A stretch of DNA of 64,000 bases from Paenibacillus sp. LHD-38. Its GTDB lineage: Bacteria > Bacillota > Bacilli > Paenibacillales > Paenibacillaceae. The notes under the pieces were generated by a model that had not been told where the DNA came from, did no database searches, and worked only from the letters and a program-made list of their open reading frames with translations. The position numbers and the translations under genes were made by a program. Shown here one piece after another: positions 36,735-46,082 of the stretch. The stretch is from the NCBI RefSeq assembly GCF_031157315.1, contig NZ_JAVIFU010000032.1, positions 1 through 64,000 of the forward strand, given 5' to 3'. How positions within the stretch are numbered: position 1 is the stretch's first letter; each line of letters opens with the position of its first letter.

Positions 36735-36815
36735 AAAGGTTTGTGGAGCAAACCTACTTCGGAAGCATGAACATTAAGGTCTGTGATGCAAACCTACTTC
36801 GAAAGCTTACGCATT
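36735..36815. repeat. Second, diverged pair of the dispersed palindromic repeat
   Basis: Two units at 36737 (AGGTTTGTGGAGCAAACCTA then CTTCGGAAGCAT) and 36777 (AGGTCTGTGATGCAAACCTA then CTTCGAAAGC), 40-bp period, between prp and rpmA. Same design as 14145-14220: hairpin plus CTTCGNAAGC. Confidence 0.8.
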
Positions 36816-37145
36816 AAGAAGTTCATGAATGACGACATGCTTGCCGTATGATTTTGCGATAGTGTCAAGCATAACCGCCATCGATTCCAGCAGCAGCTGC
36901 ATCCGGCCGTCTGAAGCCTCATCTGCCAGCGTCGGAATATCCGACGATAACCAGCCGTTCTTCATCTTGGCAGGCAGCTCTTCTCCTGCTAAAGCTTCGA
37001 TCGCGTTAACGGTACCAACCGATATGGCCGATACACCCGCGCAAACAATATCTTTGCCGGGTTTCGCATATTTAGCATGTCCTTCGACTGCAAAAGATAC
37101 GATACGTCTGTCAGCGGCTCTTCGTACAAAGGTAACGGTTATCAT
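36807..37145 (-). CDS. prp: Ribosomal-processing cysteine protease Prp
   Basis: A 112-residue cysteine protease that trims the L27 N-terminus. The catalytic pair is visible as His23 (VEGHAKYA) and Cys35 (DIVCAGVSAI). It lies between rplU and rpmA, its usual place (ysxB in Bacillus). An AGAGGA site precedes the ATG. Its last codons overlap the dispersed repeat. Confidence 0.95.
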   Translation of the reverse strand: MITVTFVRRAADRRIVSFAVEGHAKYAKPGKDIVCAGVSAISVGTVNAIEALAGEELPAKMKNGWLSSDIPTLADEASDGRMQLLLESMAVMLDTIAKSYGKHVVIHELLNA

Positions 37146-37156
37146 AGAAATTCCTC

Positions 37157-37468
37157 TTATGCTTGGATTTTCTCGATTGTTACTTTTGTGAACGGTTGAC
37201 GATGACCTTGCTTACGACGGTAGTTCTTTTTGGCTTTGTATTTGTAAACGATGATTTTTTGGCCTTTGCCTTGTTTCTCGACTTTGCCTGTTACTGTAGC
37301 GCCGGATACAACCGGAGTTCCAGTTACAAGACCGTCACCTTTAGAAACCGCCAAAACACGATCAAACGTTACGCTCTCGCCTGCTTCAGAATCCAGTTTT
37401 TCGATGTAGATAACATCGCCTTCCTGAACTTTGTATTGCTTTCCGCCTGTTACGATGATTGCGAACAT
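37157..37468 (-). CDS. rplU: Ribosomal protein L21
   Basis: A 103-residue large-subunit protein binding 23S rRNA. It starts [20 protein letters not shown] and ends with the basic [20 protein letters not shown], both diagnostic. A strong AAGGAGG site precedes the ATG. First of rplU-prp-rpmA, with its own promoter and a ~130-nt leader. Confidence 0.97.
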   Translation of the reverse strand: MFAIIVTGGKQYKVQEGDVIYIEKLDSEAGESVTFDRVLAVSKGDGLVTGTPVVSGATVTGKVEKQGKGQKIIVYKYKAKKNYRRKQGHRQPFTKVTIEKIQA

Positions 37469-37600
37469 TGTTGGTGCACCTCCTTATTTTCGAAGACTCG
37501 CCTAATTCAGGTGGTCCGCAGCTTGCGCCGCATACGCTTATTTACCCAATCGGAGCGGTACTTGTACATCTCATTCCTTACGAGGTACGAGACACACACC
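37469..37600 (-). promoter_or_regulatory. 5' leader of rplU, possible L21 leader
   Basis: About 130 nt of untranslated RNA lies between the predicted start and rplU, with complementary segments (GTACCTCGTAAGGAATGAG, GCGCAAGCTGCGGACC). An L21 leader is known from Bacillus; I could not fold or match this one, so assignment is tentative. Confidence 0.45.
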
Positions 37601-37605
37601 CAAAG

Positions 37606-37634
37606 ATTGTACCATACTATGCAAGCTATATCAA
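37606..37634 (-). promoter_or_regulatory. Sigma-A promoter for rplU-prp-rpmA
   Basis: Minus strand -35 TTGATA (37629-37634), 17-nt spacer, -10 TACAAT with an upstream TG (37606-37611). It lies just beyond the rng stop codon. Confidence 0.85.
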
Positions 37635-37657
37635 TTGATCCTAAGAGAAAAATTCGA

Positions 37658-38908
37658 TTATTTATATGCGTCGCTACGTTTGACTGTATGAGCACCGCAG
37701 GCAGAGCAGCGATCCGTTAGCTGATGAACAGCATTCTCGCGTGCCTTTTTCCTTGTCATTTCGATCAGGCCGAGCTTGGTCCATCCCAAAATCGTACATT
37801 TCGTTTGATCATTGCGAGCTTTCTCACTCAGTCGTTGCATCACCTGCTCGCGATGCTTGTCCTGCACCATATCGATGAAATCAATAATTATAATTCCGCC
37901 TACGTCTCTTACTCTGAGTAATCTCGCAATTTCCTCGGCCGCTTCCATATTAGTGCGGAAAACGGTGTCTTCTAACCCCGAGGTGCCCGTAAATTTCCCT
38001 GTGTTCACATCGATAACCGTCAGCGCTTCCGTCTCTTCCCAGATAAGATGGCCGCCGCATAATAGCGGAATTTTGCGCTCGAAAGCCCTCGTCACCTGCT
38101 CAGTCACCCGGTACGCGTCAAATAAGGGAATGCCTTGCTTTGGCTCATAGCGCTTCAGCCGCTCAAGAAGCTGAGGAGTCATTTCCTCAAGCAGAGCCGA
38201 TGCTTCCTCAAATCTATGGGCATGGTCAATCCAAATTTCATCCATATCGGTTGTTAAGGTATCTCGTACGGCACGCCGCATTAAGCCAGCTTCCCTATGC
38301 AGCTCGCAGGGAGGCTTTGCGTCCAAACTGCGCTGAGCGATGCTATGCCAAATTTCTCTTAGCTGCATGACGTCAGTCTGCAAGGACAGCTCGCTCTCGG
38401 ACGCGGCTGCGGTTCGTAGGATGATGCCTTCTTCCTGTTCCCGCAGCTTCTCTCCGATGTAACGCAAACGTGCCCGCTCGCCCTCCGTGCTGATTTTCTT
38501 AGAGACGCCGACATAGTCGGCGTTCGGCATATAGACAAGCCATCGGCCAGGCAGCGTAAAATGTGTCGTCACGCGAGCCCCTTTGCCGCCAAGCGGCTCC
38601 TTCATCACTTGAACAAGCAGCTCTTGGCCCGGCTTTACAAGGTCTTGAATGAGCGGCTTTTGCTGAGGCTGCTTCTCCAAATGAGGGTGGAGCAGCTCAT
38701 CTATATACAAAAAAGCATTTTTGGTTAGTCCCACATCAACGAATGCCGCCTGCATGCCAGGCAGAACGTTTACGACACGACCTTTATAGACATTGCCAAC
38801 CAAACTGCTTGCTTTTGATTTTTCCATAAAAAATTCGACCAGGCGGCCATTCTCCAGCACTGCGGTTTGCAGCATCTCTCCATGTACGTGCATCAACATT
38901 TGCTTCAT
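37658..38908 (-). CDS. rng: Ribonuclease E/G family protein
   Basis: A 416-residue endoribonuclease relative. An S1-like domain (GNVYKGRVVNVLPGMQAAFVDVG..KNAFLYIDEL) is near residues 37-72. The DNase I-like catalytic region has VIDVNTGKFTG and IIIIDFIDM, carrying the two metal-binding Asp. A CxxC (DRCSACGA) near the C-terminus is the Zn-link region. Its length fits RNase G-type, lacking the long E. coli RNase E scaffold. AGGTGA precedes the ATG. It lies between spoIVFB and rplU. Confidence 0.92.
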   Translation of the reverse strand: MKQMLMHVHGEMLQTAVLENGRLVEFFMEKSKASSLVGNVYKGRVVNVLPGMQAAFVDVGLTKNAFLYIDELLHPHLEKQPQQKPLIQDLVKPGQELLVQVMKEPLGGKGARVTTHFTLPGRWLVYMPNADYVGVSKKISTEGERARLRYIGEKLREQEEGIILRTAAASESELSLQTDVMQLREIWHSIAQRSLDAKPPCELHREAGLMRRAVRDTLTTDMDEIWIDHAHRFEEASALLEEMTPQLLERLKRYEPKQGIPLFDAYRVTEQVTRAFERKIPLLCGGHLIWEETEALTVIDVNTGKFTGTSGLEDTVFRTNMEAAEEIARLLRVRDVGGIIIIDFIDMVQDKHREQVMQRLSEKARNDQTKCTILGWTKLGLIEMTRKKARENAVHQLTDRCSACGAHTVKRSDAYK

Positions 38909-38945
38909 TTAGGGCTGTCACCTGCCAATATGCTTTTCATCTATT

Positions 38946-39827
38946 TTAACTGAAAAGCTCCGACACTGCACGGTTGGGATTATTTTCTGATAAGCAGCCT
39001 TCGACAATCTTCTGCTCCGGCAGCACCTTAACTTCCTTGCTCTGCGCCTCCACCATATAAATTAAATGGTATCTTTCCCTTTGAAACAACCGCGCTACCG
39101 AGATGACCGACTGTTTTCCGTTCACGATGATCGGACTAGCAATGTGCCCCATCGTGAGAGCTTGCAAGGAAATGCGTTCGCGATACATCAGAAATCGATA
39201 AAATAAAAAGGGAACGCTGCGATAATACGTCCAATTCGTCATGACAAGAAATAAGCCGACAATCAACAGGTTGAGCTGGATGCCATCTTTATACACCAGC
39301 CACGGAAGAAATGCGGCTATGATCATCAGCATGCTGAACAGCATGCTGATGCGAGCAGACCACAGCAGCATTTTGTAGTAATTAACCGCGTAGCTTAAGG
39401 CTGCCTGCAGCAGCTTCCCGCCATCAAGCGGATGAATGGGCAAAAGATTAAATAAACCAATCATCAAATTTGCCTTCCAAACATAAGTAGCCCATTCCGG
39501 GTCCCATAACCCGAGCTGCCCGCAGCCCCAAGCGGCAAGCCCCATCCAAACGTTTTGCAGCGGACCTGCGATAGCTACAATTGCTTCCTCTTTTGCGGGC
39601 AAGCCGCCAGCTTCCTCTACCTCCACAACGCCTCCAAAAGGCAGCAGCTTTACCTCCCGGACTGTCCAGCCGAAGCCAAGCGCTACGAATACATGGCCAA
39701 GCTCATGCACCAGAACGAGCAAAAACAACGTAATGAGCTCGGCAAAATATCCGGTCATGACCGATCCAAGCATAATGATGACAAATAACGGATGGACCGA
39801 CCATACAATCCCTTTCCATTTAATCAA
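38946..39827 (-). CDS. spoIVFB: SpoIVFB, site-2 protease for pro-sigma-K
   Basis: A 293-residue intramembrane zinc metalloprotease (M50B) with about six TM helices. The zinc motif HELGH is at residues 41-45, and the third ligand is in LLPIHPLDGGK (Asp135). A C-terminal CBS-like part follows (IASPIIVNGKQSVISVARLFQRE). In Bacillus it cleaves pro-sigma-K in the mother cell. It overlaps the end of spoIVFA by 8 bp, supporting the name. Confidence 0.92.
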   Translation of the reverse strand: MIKWKGIVWSVHPLFVIIMLGSVMTGYFAELITLFLLVLVHELGHVFVALGFGWTVREVKLLPFGGVVEVEEAGGLPAKEEAIVAIAGPLQNVWMGLAAWGCGQLGLWDPEWATYVWKANLMIGLFNLLPIHPLDGGKLLQAALSYAVNYYKMLLWSARISMLFSMLMIIAAFLPWLVYKDGIQLNLLIVGLFLVMTNWTYYRSVPFLFYRFLMYRERISLQALTMGHIASPIIVNGKQSVISVARLFQRERYHLIYMVEAQSKEVKVLPEQKIVEGCLSENNPNRAVSELFS

Positions 39828-40731
39828 TCGGTATCACACCCACTGGATCGATGTAAAGATCGTTTTGCTTCACGGCAAAATAAAGCAAGCTCGGCTGGGT
39901 ACCTTCTGCCTTTAACAGATTGCCGATCGGATCTCCCGCTTCAACCCAGTCATTCACGCTTACCTTTGTTGTACCTAGCAGCCCGTACACCGTTACACGC
40001 TGATTGGCGTGCTGAATAACGATCGTTGATCCTTTCTCGTCCTGTTCTGTCAATAAAAGCACGCGCCCCGTTTCAGCAGCTACGACCTGTCCTTCTGATT
40101 TTCCGGCCAGCTCGATGCCGCTCAGCAGCTCCGCAAAGGTTCTAACGAGAGAACCATCCTCCAGGGGAGCAACGATGGGCAGCTTAACCGTCCCGTCAGC
40201 ACCTACAGCATCCCCGTTATTATCCTTAAAGATAGGAATAAAGGATGGAGCACCCGCAAACGTTTCTTTATACCATGCAGCAGCTGTCGCAAAATCGATC
40301 TCATCGGTAAGCGCCTGTTTAACGAGCGCTTGTCCTTTAAGCGTGTATTCATTGTCATAATGGAACAAGGCCCAGACGGCTGCGAAAAGCAAAAGCGCAA
40401 CCGCCAGCTTCCATTTCAGCTCCTTGCGAAAGGAATGCTTGCCCGGTCCATATCGCGGATCCTTTTTCCCCGTGAGATCCGGCGGCTTGACAAAGGTCCT
40501 TTTATCCATAAAACCATTTTCGTCTCCCCAGCTAGCCCATGGATTCGGATTTGTTTTCCAGACCACCTCGGGATCAAGCTCTTCCTGCTCCTCACCCATA
40601 AAATATTCATGCTTTAATGGTACCGTTGAATTGGCATACAGGTCCTCGATTTGCGAGTCCCGTGACGATCGATCCGATCCAAATTTGCCTTTTTGCTGTC
40701 CCCGCTGCTTCTCGCTATCCTTCATCGGCAT
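39820..40731 (-). CDS. spoIVFA: SpoIVFA, regulator of SpoIVFB (degenerate M23 domain)
   Basis: A 303-residue single-pass protein: a long charged cytoplasmic N-terminus, one TM helix (about residues 111-128, WKLAVALLLFAAVWALFHY), then an extracytoplasmic M23-type domain (GQVVAAETGRVLLL ... STIVIQHANQRVTVYGLL ... AGDPIGNL). The zinc residues of active M23 peptidases (HxxxD and HxH) are absent, fitting a scaffold that inhibits and stabilises SpoIVFB. The ATG at 40731 has GGGGAGGA 7 nt upstream. Confidence 0.88.
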   Translation of the reverse strand: MPMKDSEKQRGQQKGKFGSDRSSRDSQIEDLYANSTVPLKHEYFMGEEQEELDPEVVWKTNPNPWASWGDENGFMDKRTFVKPPDLTGKKDPRYGPGKHSFRKELKWKLAVALLLFAAVWALFHYDNEYTLKGQALVKQALTDEIDFATAAAWYKETFAGAPSFIPIFKDNNGDAVGADGTVKLPIVAPLEDGSLVRTFAELLSGIELAGKSEGQVVAAETGRVLLLTEQDEKGSTIVIQHANQRVTVYGLLGTTKVSVNDWVEAGDPIGNLLKAEGTQPSLLYFAVKQNDLYIDPVGVIPID

Positions 40732-40827
40732 TTCACTTTCCTCCCCGCTTCCATCGTCATTGCGACAGCTTGTTTCTTTATACATGGATATGTGGAGAGT
40801 GAGACAAGTATGCGGACGCGGTAACGA

Positions 40828-40874
40828 CAAAAAAGCCGCCCCGATACGGAGGATATCCGTTCAGAAGCAGCTTT
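40828..40874 (-). terminator. Terminator after rodA
   Basis: Arms AAAGCTGC and GCGGCTTT (one mismatch) with an inner ACGGA/TCCGT stem, followed on the minus strand by TTTT. Confidence 0.75.
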
Positions 40875-40889
40875 GCCTGCAGGATGGCC

Positions 40890-42035
40890 TTAATCGGCCA
40901 GCTCATATTTTTCTTGATGCGCTTTTATGCTAAATACGAGTCCGATAGACAGCATATTTAGCAGGAGTGATGTTCCTCCATAACTTACAAAAGGCAGCGT
41001 AATTCCAGTAATCGGCATAACGCCAATCATCATCCCGATGTTCTGGAACACCTGGAACACATACATGGATACGATCCCGATGACGATGTAGGAGGCCCGC
41101 AAATCATAACATTTGAAAGCAATAATGATCATGCGATAAATGAGCAGGAAATAGAGGAGCAGGAGAATCGCCGAGCCTTGGAAACCAAACTCCTCTCCGA
41201 TTACGACAAAGATCGAATCAGAATATGGGTATGGCACGAAGCCGCCGTTTTTCATGTCCCCTTGCAAATAACCGTCACCGCTTAAACCGCCGGAGCCGAT
41301 GGCAATTTGTGCATTTTCCGATTGATGCTTGTCATTTGCCGTAGCAGTCTCCGGATTGATAAACGTATTGATCCGCTTATGCCAGTGTCCCATGTCATTA
41401 TCGTCCAAGTAATCAAAAATTTCTTGGTTGAACATATTGAAAAGAGAAACAAACAAGACTAAGCCCGCAATAACGACAGCAAGCCCCGCAACAACATGCG
41501 TATACTTTACGTTTCCGATCCAAAGCATGCCAAGCACGATAACCAGATAAATAATCGCGTTGCCTAAATCAGGCTGAATCATAACGAGCATAAACGGCAA
41601 AAAAGCGAATGCGGCTATCGGAAGCAAATCTTGCGTAACCGTCAGCCGGTCTCCCTGCCTGCGTCCCATCAGAAAAGCGATTCCGATAATAAGCACAATC
41701 TTGACGATTTCCGCGGGCTGAAAGGATTGACCTGCAATGACGAACCAGCCTCTTGCCCCGTTGATGACCGCTCCAAAAAAATATACGAGTATCAGCATGA
41801 TCACGCCAATGCCATACAGGATATACCAATTTTTCAGCACGATTCGGTAATCGAACAGCGTTGCCCCGATTGCGACAAAAAAACCTAAAGCATAATAACC
41901 GAGCTGTCTTGTATCTGATCCGGCATATTTCGGGAAATTTGCGGTAGCGCTATGGATAACAACCGTACTGATAATCATGAGGAATACTAAAATGATTAGA
42001 ATTCCCCAGTCCAGCTTTTTTAGTTTGTTAAGCAA
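40890..42035 (-). CDS. rodA: SEDS peptidoglycan polymerase RodA
   Basis: A 381-residue membrane protein with about ten TM helices, a glycosyltransferase of the elongation machinery that works with a class B PBP. Conserved stretches are FQPAEIVKI, MLVMIQPDLGNAIIY, GSGGLSGDGYLQGD and the C-terminal PITGITLPFVSYGGTSLL. The start is a TTG with AGGAT 9 nt upstream. It is last of the mreBCD-minCD-rodA run. Confidence 0.93.
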   Translation of the reverse strand: MLNKLKKLDWGILIILVFLMIISTVVIHSATANFPKYAGSDTRQLGYYALGFFVAIGATLFDYRIVLKNWYILYGIGVIMLILVYFFGAVINGARGWFVIAGQSFQPAEIVKIVLIIGIAFLMGRRQGDRLTVTQDLLPIAAFAFLPFMLVMIQPDLGNAIIYLVIVLGMLWIGNVKYTHVVAGLAVVIAGLVLFVSLFNMFNQEIFDYLDDNDMGHWHKRINTFINPETATANDKHQSENAQIAIGSGGLSGDGYLQGDMKNGGFVPYPYSDSIFVVIGEEFGFQGSAILLLLYFLLIYRMIIIAFKCYDLRASYIVIGIVSMYVFQVFQNIGMMIGVMPITGITLPFVSYGGTSLLLNMLSIGLVFSIKAHQEKYELAD

Positions 42036-42042
42036 TTCGTAA

Positions 42043-42834
42043 TCATCCTATTCCAAGGAACTTGCGGAAACGTTTAAATGCTCCAGCTTTCTCATCAAGC
42101 AGCATGAGCGGAACCATATCGCCAAGGATACGGCGTGCAATGTTCCGATAGGCGATAGCTGCGCGCGAAGCCGGATTCATAACGGTCGGCTCTCCGCTGT
42201 TTGCGGCAGAAATCACTTTCTCGTCATCAGGTACGATGCCAACAAGATCGACGGCCAGAACTTGACATATTTCATCGATATCGAGCATTTCACCGGTTTT
42301 CATCATATTTTGACGAATGCGGTTGATGATAAGCTTACTAGGTATCTTCTCTTGCTCAAGCAAACCGATTACACGGTCAGCATCACGAACCGCCGCATTC
42401 TCCGGCGTCGTAATAACAATAGCCCGGTCAGCCCCTGCTATTGCGTTTCGAAAGCCATGCTCAATGCCCGCGGGACAATCGATAATGACGTAATCATGTT
42501 CTTTCTTGAGCTCTAAAATCATATTGCGGACCTGCTCAGGCGTAACTGAATCCTTATCCTTCGTCTGAGCGGCTGGCAGCATATAAAGTTCATCAAAGCG
42601 CTTGTCTTTTACGAGCGCCTGATTTAAACGGCAACGGCCTTCGGCGACGTCAACCAAATCATAAATGATCCGATTTTCTAGTCCCATGACCACATCTAGA
42701 TTTCGAAGCCCAATATCTGTATCAACCATGCATACTTTCTTGCCAAGCAAAGCTAGCGCGGTACCCAGGTTTGCCGAGGTGGTCGTCTTACCAACGCCGC
42801 CTTTACCTGATGTTACAACAATCGCTTCTCCCAT
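42043..42834 (-). CDS. minD: Septum site-determining ATPase MinD
   Basis: A 263-residue deviant Walker ATPase. GKGGVGKTT is at residues 10-18 with the signature first Lys. It recruits MinC to poles to block misplaced Z-rings. The C-terminal amphipathic membrane-targeting helix is visible as the last residues (FKRFRKFLGIG). GGAG lies 8 nt before the ATG; follows minC by 3 bp. Confidence 0.96.
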   Translation of the reverse strand: MGEAIVVTSGKGGVGKTTTSANLGTALALLGKKVCMVDTDIGLRNLDVVMGLENRIIYDLVDVAEGRCRLNQALVKDKRFDELYMLPAAQTKDKDSVTPEQVRNMILELKKEHDYVIIDCPAGIEHGFRNAIAGADRAIVITTPENAAVRDADRVIGLLEQEKIPSKLIINRIRQNMMKTGEMLDIDEICQVLAVDLVGIVPDDEKVISAANSGEPTVMNPASRAAIAYRNIARRILGDMVPLMLLDEKAGAFKRFRKFLGIG

Positions 42835-42837
42835 ATT

Positions 42838-43503
42838 CTACACTCCTTTAAACATTATAGGATTATGCCGTATGCGGAATAATTGCGCTAGCTTATCGAT
42901 TTGCATTCGGCCTTCGCTTAAGAAGGCGAACTCCATTGATGCATCGCCGGTCATCCATTCCTCTGGCGGTCTGCTGATTACATCTGCAATGCGAAGCTGA
43001 GTTGGACGCATGAGCGATGTCGCAATGATGACATCGGTCCGTCCGCCAATCCCCGCATGCGCTGTGCCGCGCAATGCCCCAAGCACATAAATGTCACCTG
43101 TGCACATGAGTGTGCCGCCTGGATTCAAATCGCCGATTAAAAGTAAATCCCCATCATGCTCATAGGTTTGGCCAGAGCGTACGATCGACGTGAGCACTTG
43201 CAGGTTAGGTTTTTGTCCTAACAGAGAATCGACCTTAGGAGCGTCGGACTCAACAGATTGAACCATGAGGTTTCCTTGAGATCGTATCACGTTTTTGATT
43301 CGATCCTTGTCGTCATCTGTGACATGCCTAGTGCCAAGCTTCACGTGTACGTGTACGAGTGGACCAGTGAGCAGCTGCTGATGCGTTTTCTCCAGCTTGT
43401 ACTGCAGTTCATCTAGGAGCGTCGCGAATTCACATTTATCGTCGAGAAGGAAGACGAGACCTTCTTTTACACCTTTTATAATAATATGCTGCTTATCGGT
43501 CAC
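42838..43503 (-). CDS. minC: Septum site-determining protein MinC
   Basis: A 221-residue FtsZ polymerisation inhibitor. The N-terminal part (IIIKGVKEGLVFLLDDKCEF) and the C-terminal beta-helix with LLIGDLNPGGTLMCTGDIYVLGALRGTAHAG are clear. The GTG at 43503 has GGGGAGGG 6 nt upstream; 20 more in-frame codons lie upstream without support. Confidence 0.95.
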   Translation of the reverse strand: MTDKQHIIIKGVKEGLVFLLDDKCEFATLLDELQYKLEKTHQQLLTGPLVHVHVKLGTRHVTDDDKDRIKNVIRSQGNLMVQSVESDAPKVDSLLGQKPNLQVLTSIVRSGQTYEHDGDLLLIGDLNPGGTLMCTGDIYVLGALRGTAHAGIGGRTDVIIATSLMRPTQLRIADVISRPPEEWMTGDASMEFAFLSEGRMQIDKLAQLFRIRHNPIMFKGV

Positions 43504-43568
43504 GTTCGTCCCTCCCCAACCTAATGGATTCTTGATACGCCTAACAAAATCCTGCCTGAGCAATTATT

Positions 43569-44093
43569 TTATTCCTCATCCTTTTCCGCTTTCGCTTTCG
43601 TCTGTCCCTCAAACAATCTTCTCGCAGGCACATAACATGCAAGCGCAAAAGCCAGCTGTAAGAACAAGCTCGGAAGAATATGATCAATGAGTGCCCAAGC
43701 GTAGCTTTCATTCGTAATCCGAAAAACGCTGTAAATAAAGTAAATGACACTGTCATACAAGATACAGGCAAAACCAATAACGGAGATAGCCATCATGATC
43801 GTTGAACGGCGGCGCTCAAGAAGCACGCCCGTATAATAGCCCATTAACCCCATAATGAATGCATTAATCCCAAGCAAATGTCCAAAATAAACGACATCAT
43901 GAAGCATGCCGAAGCTGACGCCCAGCAGCAAGGCCAAATGGCGTTTGCTGTACAGCCCCGAGAAAATAACAATCACGAAAACAAAGTGAGGAATGATCCG
44001 ATGCCCGAAGCCAGCTGGAATAATCCATGGCATCACAGCTCCCTCGATGATGAAAAGGAGAACCATCAGCAGGATAATTCGGTTCATGCTCAT
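43569..44093 (-). CDS. mreD: Rod shape-determining protein MreD
   Basis: A 174-residue membrane protein with about five TM helices and the family stretch HLALLLGVSFGMLHDVVYFGHLLGINAFIMGLMGYYTG. Part of the elongasome. The ATG has GGAGG 10 nt upstream and overlaps the mreC stop by 4 bp. Confidence 0.9.
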   Translation of the reverse strand: MSMNRIILLMVLLFIIEGAVMPWIIPAGFGHRIIPHFVFVIVIFSGLYSKRHLALLLGVSFGMLHDVVYFGHLLGINAFIMGLMGYYTGVLLERRRSTIMMAISVIGFACILYDSVIYFIYSVFRITNESYAWALIDHILPSLFLQLAFALACYVPARRLFEGQTKAKAEKDEE

Positions 44094-44974
44094 TTCTCGG
44101 CAGCCTCCAATTCAGGCACCTGAACGACAAACACCTCAGTCAAGTGATCGAAGCTGGCTGCCAGCTTTACCGAAGCCGTGTAAGTAAGCCCGAAATCGCC
44201 GAGCTGCAAGGATTCCACAGTCCCAACAACCAGTCCTCTAGGATAACCATTAACTAAACCAGATGTGATGACAGTATCCTGGATGTTCATTTTATCGTCT
44301 TCCGGGATTTTCGTCATGATGAGTCTTGAAGTTTCCTTGTTATAGCTGCTCAAAACGCCAAAGGACTCATTCTCGCGACCCAAGATCGTTACAGCGATGG
44401 AATTAGACGTCGGCGAAGTCTCATCGAGCTCAGTAATCGGCTTCACTGCTGCCGTAAATGGCGTTACCGAGCTGACCAATCCGATCAATCCATCGATGGT
44501 TGTCACGGCCATATTCGGCTTGATACCGTTTTTGGAGCCTAAATTGATCGTCATCGTTCGATTATTCGCTTCGTTACTAACAGAGACGACCTGGGCGATT
44601 AGATATTTGTATTCATACATTTCCTTCTGCCGTTCTGTGAACGATAGTTCCTCTTGCAGACGTTTATTCTCTTTCTCTATGAAATTATAAGTAATTTTAT
44701 CGCGAGAGTAGGCAGCAGCCGTAATGCGCAGCTGCTCGTTTTCTTCATAAATCGTGCGCAAATTGCCGATATCCTCAAAGAAGCCCGCTATATAACCAGC
44801 GGGCTTGTAAAACCATTGCTGCACGTATGCTGCCGAGTCCTTTAGAAATTTCTCCGGCCATGATAACTCCTTGCGATCACTTAGCGAGAAGCCGATGACC
44901 GCTATGCACAAAATAAACCCGATCATAAGCATAAACATACGCTTATTTCGCATTAGCCTAAACAGCTCGATCAC
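44090..44974 (-). CDS. mreC: Rod shape-determining protein MreC
   Basis: A 294-residue bitopic protein. A TM helix at about residues 13-30 is followed by a coiled coil (about 70-108, including NEQLRITAAAYS and KENKRLQEELSF), then two beta-barrels (VSVSNEANNRTMTINLGSKNGIKPNMAV; later SGLVNGYPRGLVVG). It links MreB to periplasmic wall enzymes. The GTG start lacks an ideally spaced ribosome binding site, so the exact start is slightly uncertain. Confidence 0.92.
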   Translation of the reverse strand: MIELFRLMRNKRMFMLMIGFILCIAVIGFSLSDRKELSWPEKFLKDSAAYVQQWFYKPAGYIAGFFEDIGNLRTIYEENEQLRITAAAYSRDKITYNFIEKENKRLQEELSFTERQKEMYEYKYLIAQVVSVSNEANNRTMTINLGSKNGIKPNMAVTTIDGLIGLVSSVTPFTAAVKPITELDETSPTSNSIAVTILGRENESFGVLSSYNKETSRLIMTKIPEDDKMNIQDTVITSGLVNGYPRGLVVGTVESLQLGDFGLTYTASVKLAASFDHLTEVFVVQVPELEAAEK

Positions 44975-45011
44975 CTGCCCATTTCATATCCGTTTCCCCA
45001 GCGGACCGTAT

Positions 45012-46043
45012 TTAGCGTCTCGAACGAGATGCTGAGCTTCTTGCCTTAAATAAATGAATATTATCAAGCGAACGGCCTGTACCGATCGCCACGCAGTCAA
45101 GCGGATTATCAGCAACGATTACCGGCATGCCCGTTTCACGCTGCAGCAGCTTGTCCAAATTGCGCAGCAAAGCGCCTCCGCCTGTAAGCACGATTCCCCG
45201 ATCCATAATATCGGCGGAAAGCTCCGGAGGACATTTTTCAAGCGTTACTTTAACCGCATCTACAATGGCATTGACCGTATCAGCTAATGCTTCCGTAATT
45301 TCATCGGATGTGATGGCAAGCGTCTTAGGCAAGCCGGATACTAGATCGCGCCCGCGGATTTCAATCTTCTCCGGACGGTCGAACGGAAGTGCTGAACCAA
45401 TCTCCATCTTCAGCTGTTCAGCCGTGCGCTCGCCGATCATGAGATTGTATTGTCTCTTAATGTATTGCGTAACTGCCTCATCCATCTCATCACCCGCTAC
45501 GCGAATGGAACGCGCCGTAACGATACCGCCTAATGAAATAACGGCAACCTCTGTTGTGCCTCCGCCAATATCGACAACCATGCTGCCTGTTGGCTCCCAC
45601 ACGGGCAAGTCAGCGCCAATTGCTGCGGCAAACGGCTCTTCAATCGTATAAGCCTCGCGAGCTCCCGCTTGCTTAGTAGCATCCTCTACGGCACGCTTCT
45701 CCACCGCTGTAATACCTGATGGTACGCATACCATTACGTTTGGATGGCGGGGAAATAAAGAACGCTGCTTCTGAGCTTGACGAATAAAATATTTAATCAT
45801 CGTTGCTGTCGTCTCGAAATCAGCGATAACGCCGTCTTTCATAGGACGAACGGCGCGAATGTTGCCTGGCGTTCTTCCGATCATTTTTTTCGCTTGCTCG
45901 CCTACTGCTTCGATTGTTTTTGTATCCGTACGAAGGGCCACCACTGAAGGCTCCCTTACCACAATTCCTTTACCTTTAACGAAAACCAACGTATTAGCTG
46001 TCCCTAAATCAATACCTAAATCTTTCGAAAAACCACCAAACAT
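45012..46043 (-). CDS. mreB: Rod shape-determining actin homologue MreB
   Basis: A 343-residue bacterial actin guiding lateral wall synthesis. The phosphate 1 loop ([21 protein letters not shown]), the [18 protein letters not shown] phosphate 2 loop and the [15 protein letters not shown] adenosine motif are intact. The ATG at 46043 has GAAGGGAG 7 nt upstream. Order radC-mreB-mreC-mreD is the usual one in Bacilli. Confidence 0.97.
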   Translation of the reverse strand: MFGGFSKDLGIDLGTANTLVFVKGKGIVVREPSVVALRTDTKTIEAVGEQAKKMIGRTPGNIRAVRPMKDGVIADFETTATMIKYFIRQAQKQRSLFPRHPNVMVCVPSGITAVEKRAVEDATKQAGAREAYTIEEPFAAAIGADLPVWEPTGSMVVDIGGGTTEVAVISLGGIVTARSIRVAGDEMDEAVTQYIKRQYNLMIGERTAEQLKMEIGSALPFDRPEKIEIRGRDLVSGLPKTLAITSDEITEALADTVNAIVDAVKVTLEKCPPELSADIMDRGIVLTGGGALLRNLDKLLQRETGMPVIVADNPLDCVAIGTGRSLDNIHLFKARSSASRSRR

Positions 46044-46082
46044 GTTGTTGCTCCCTTCTAATTGCCACATCACTTTATTATA

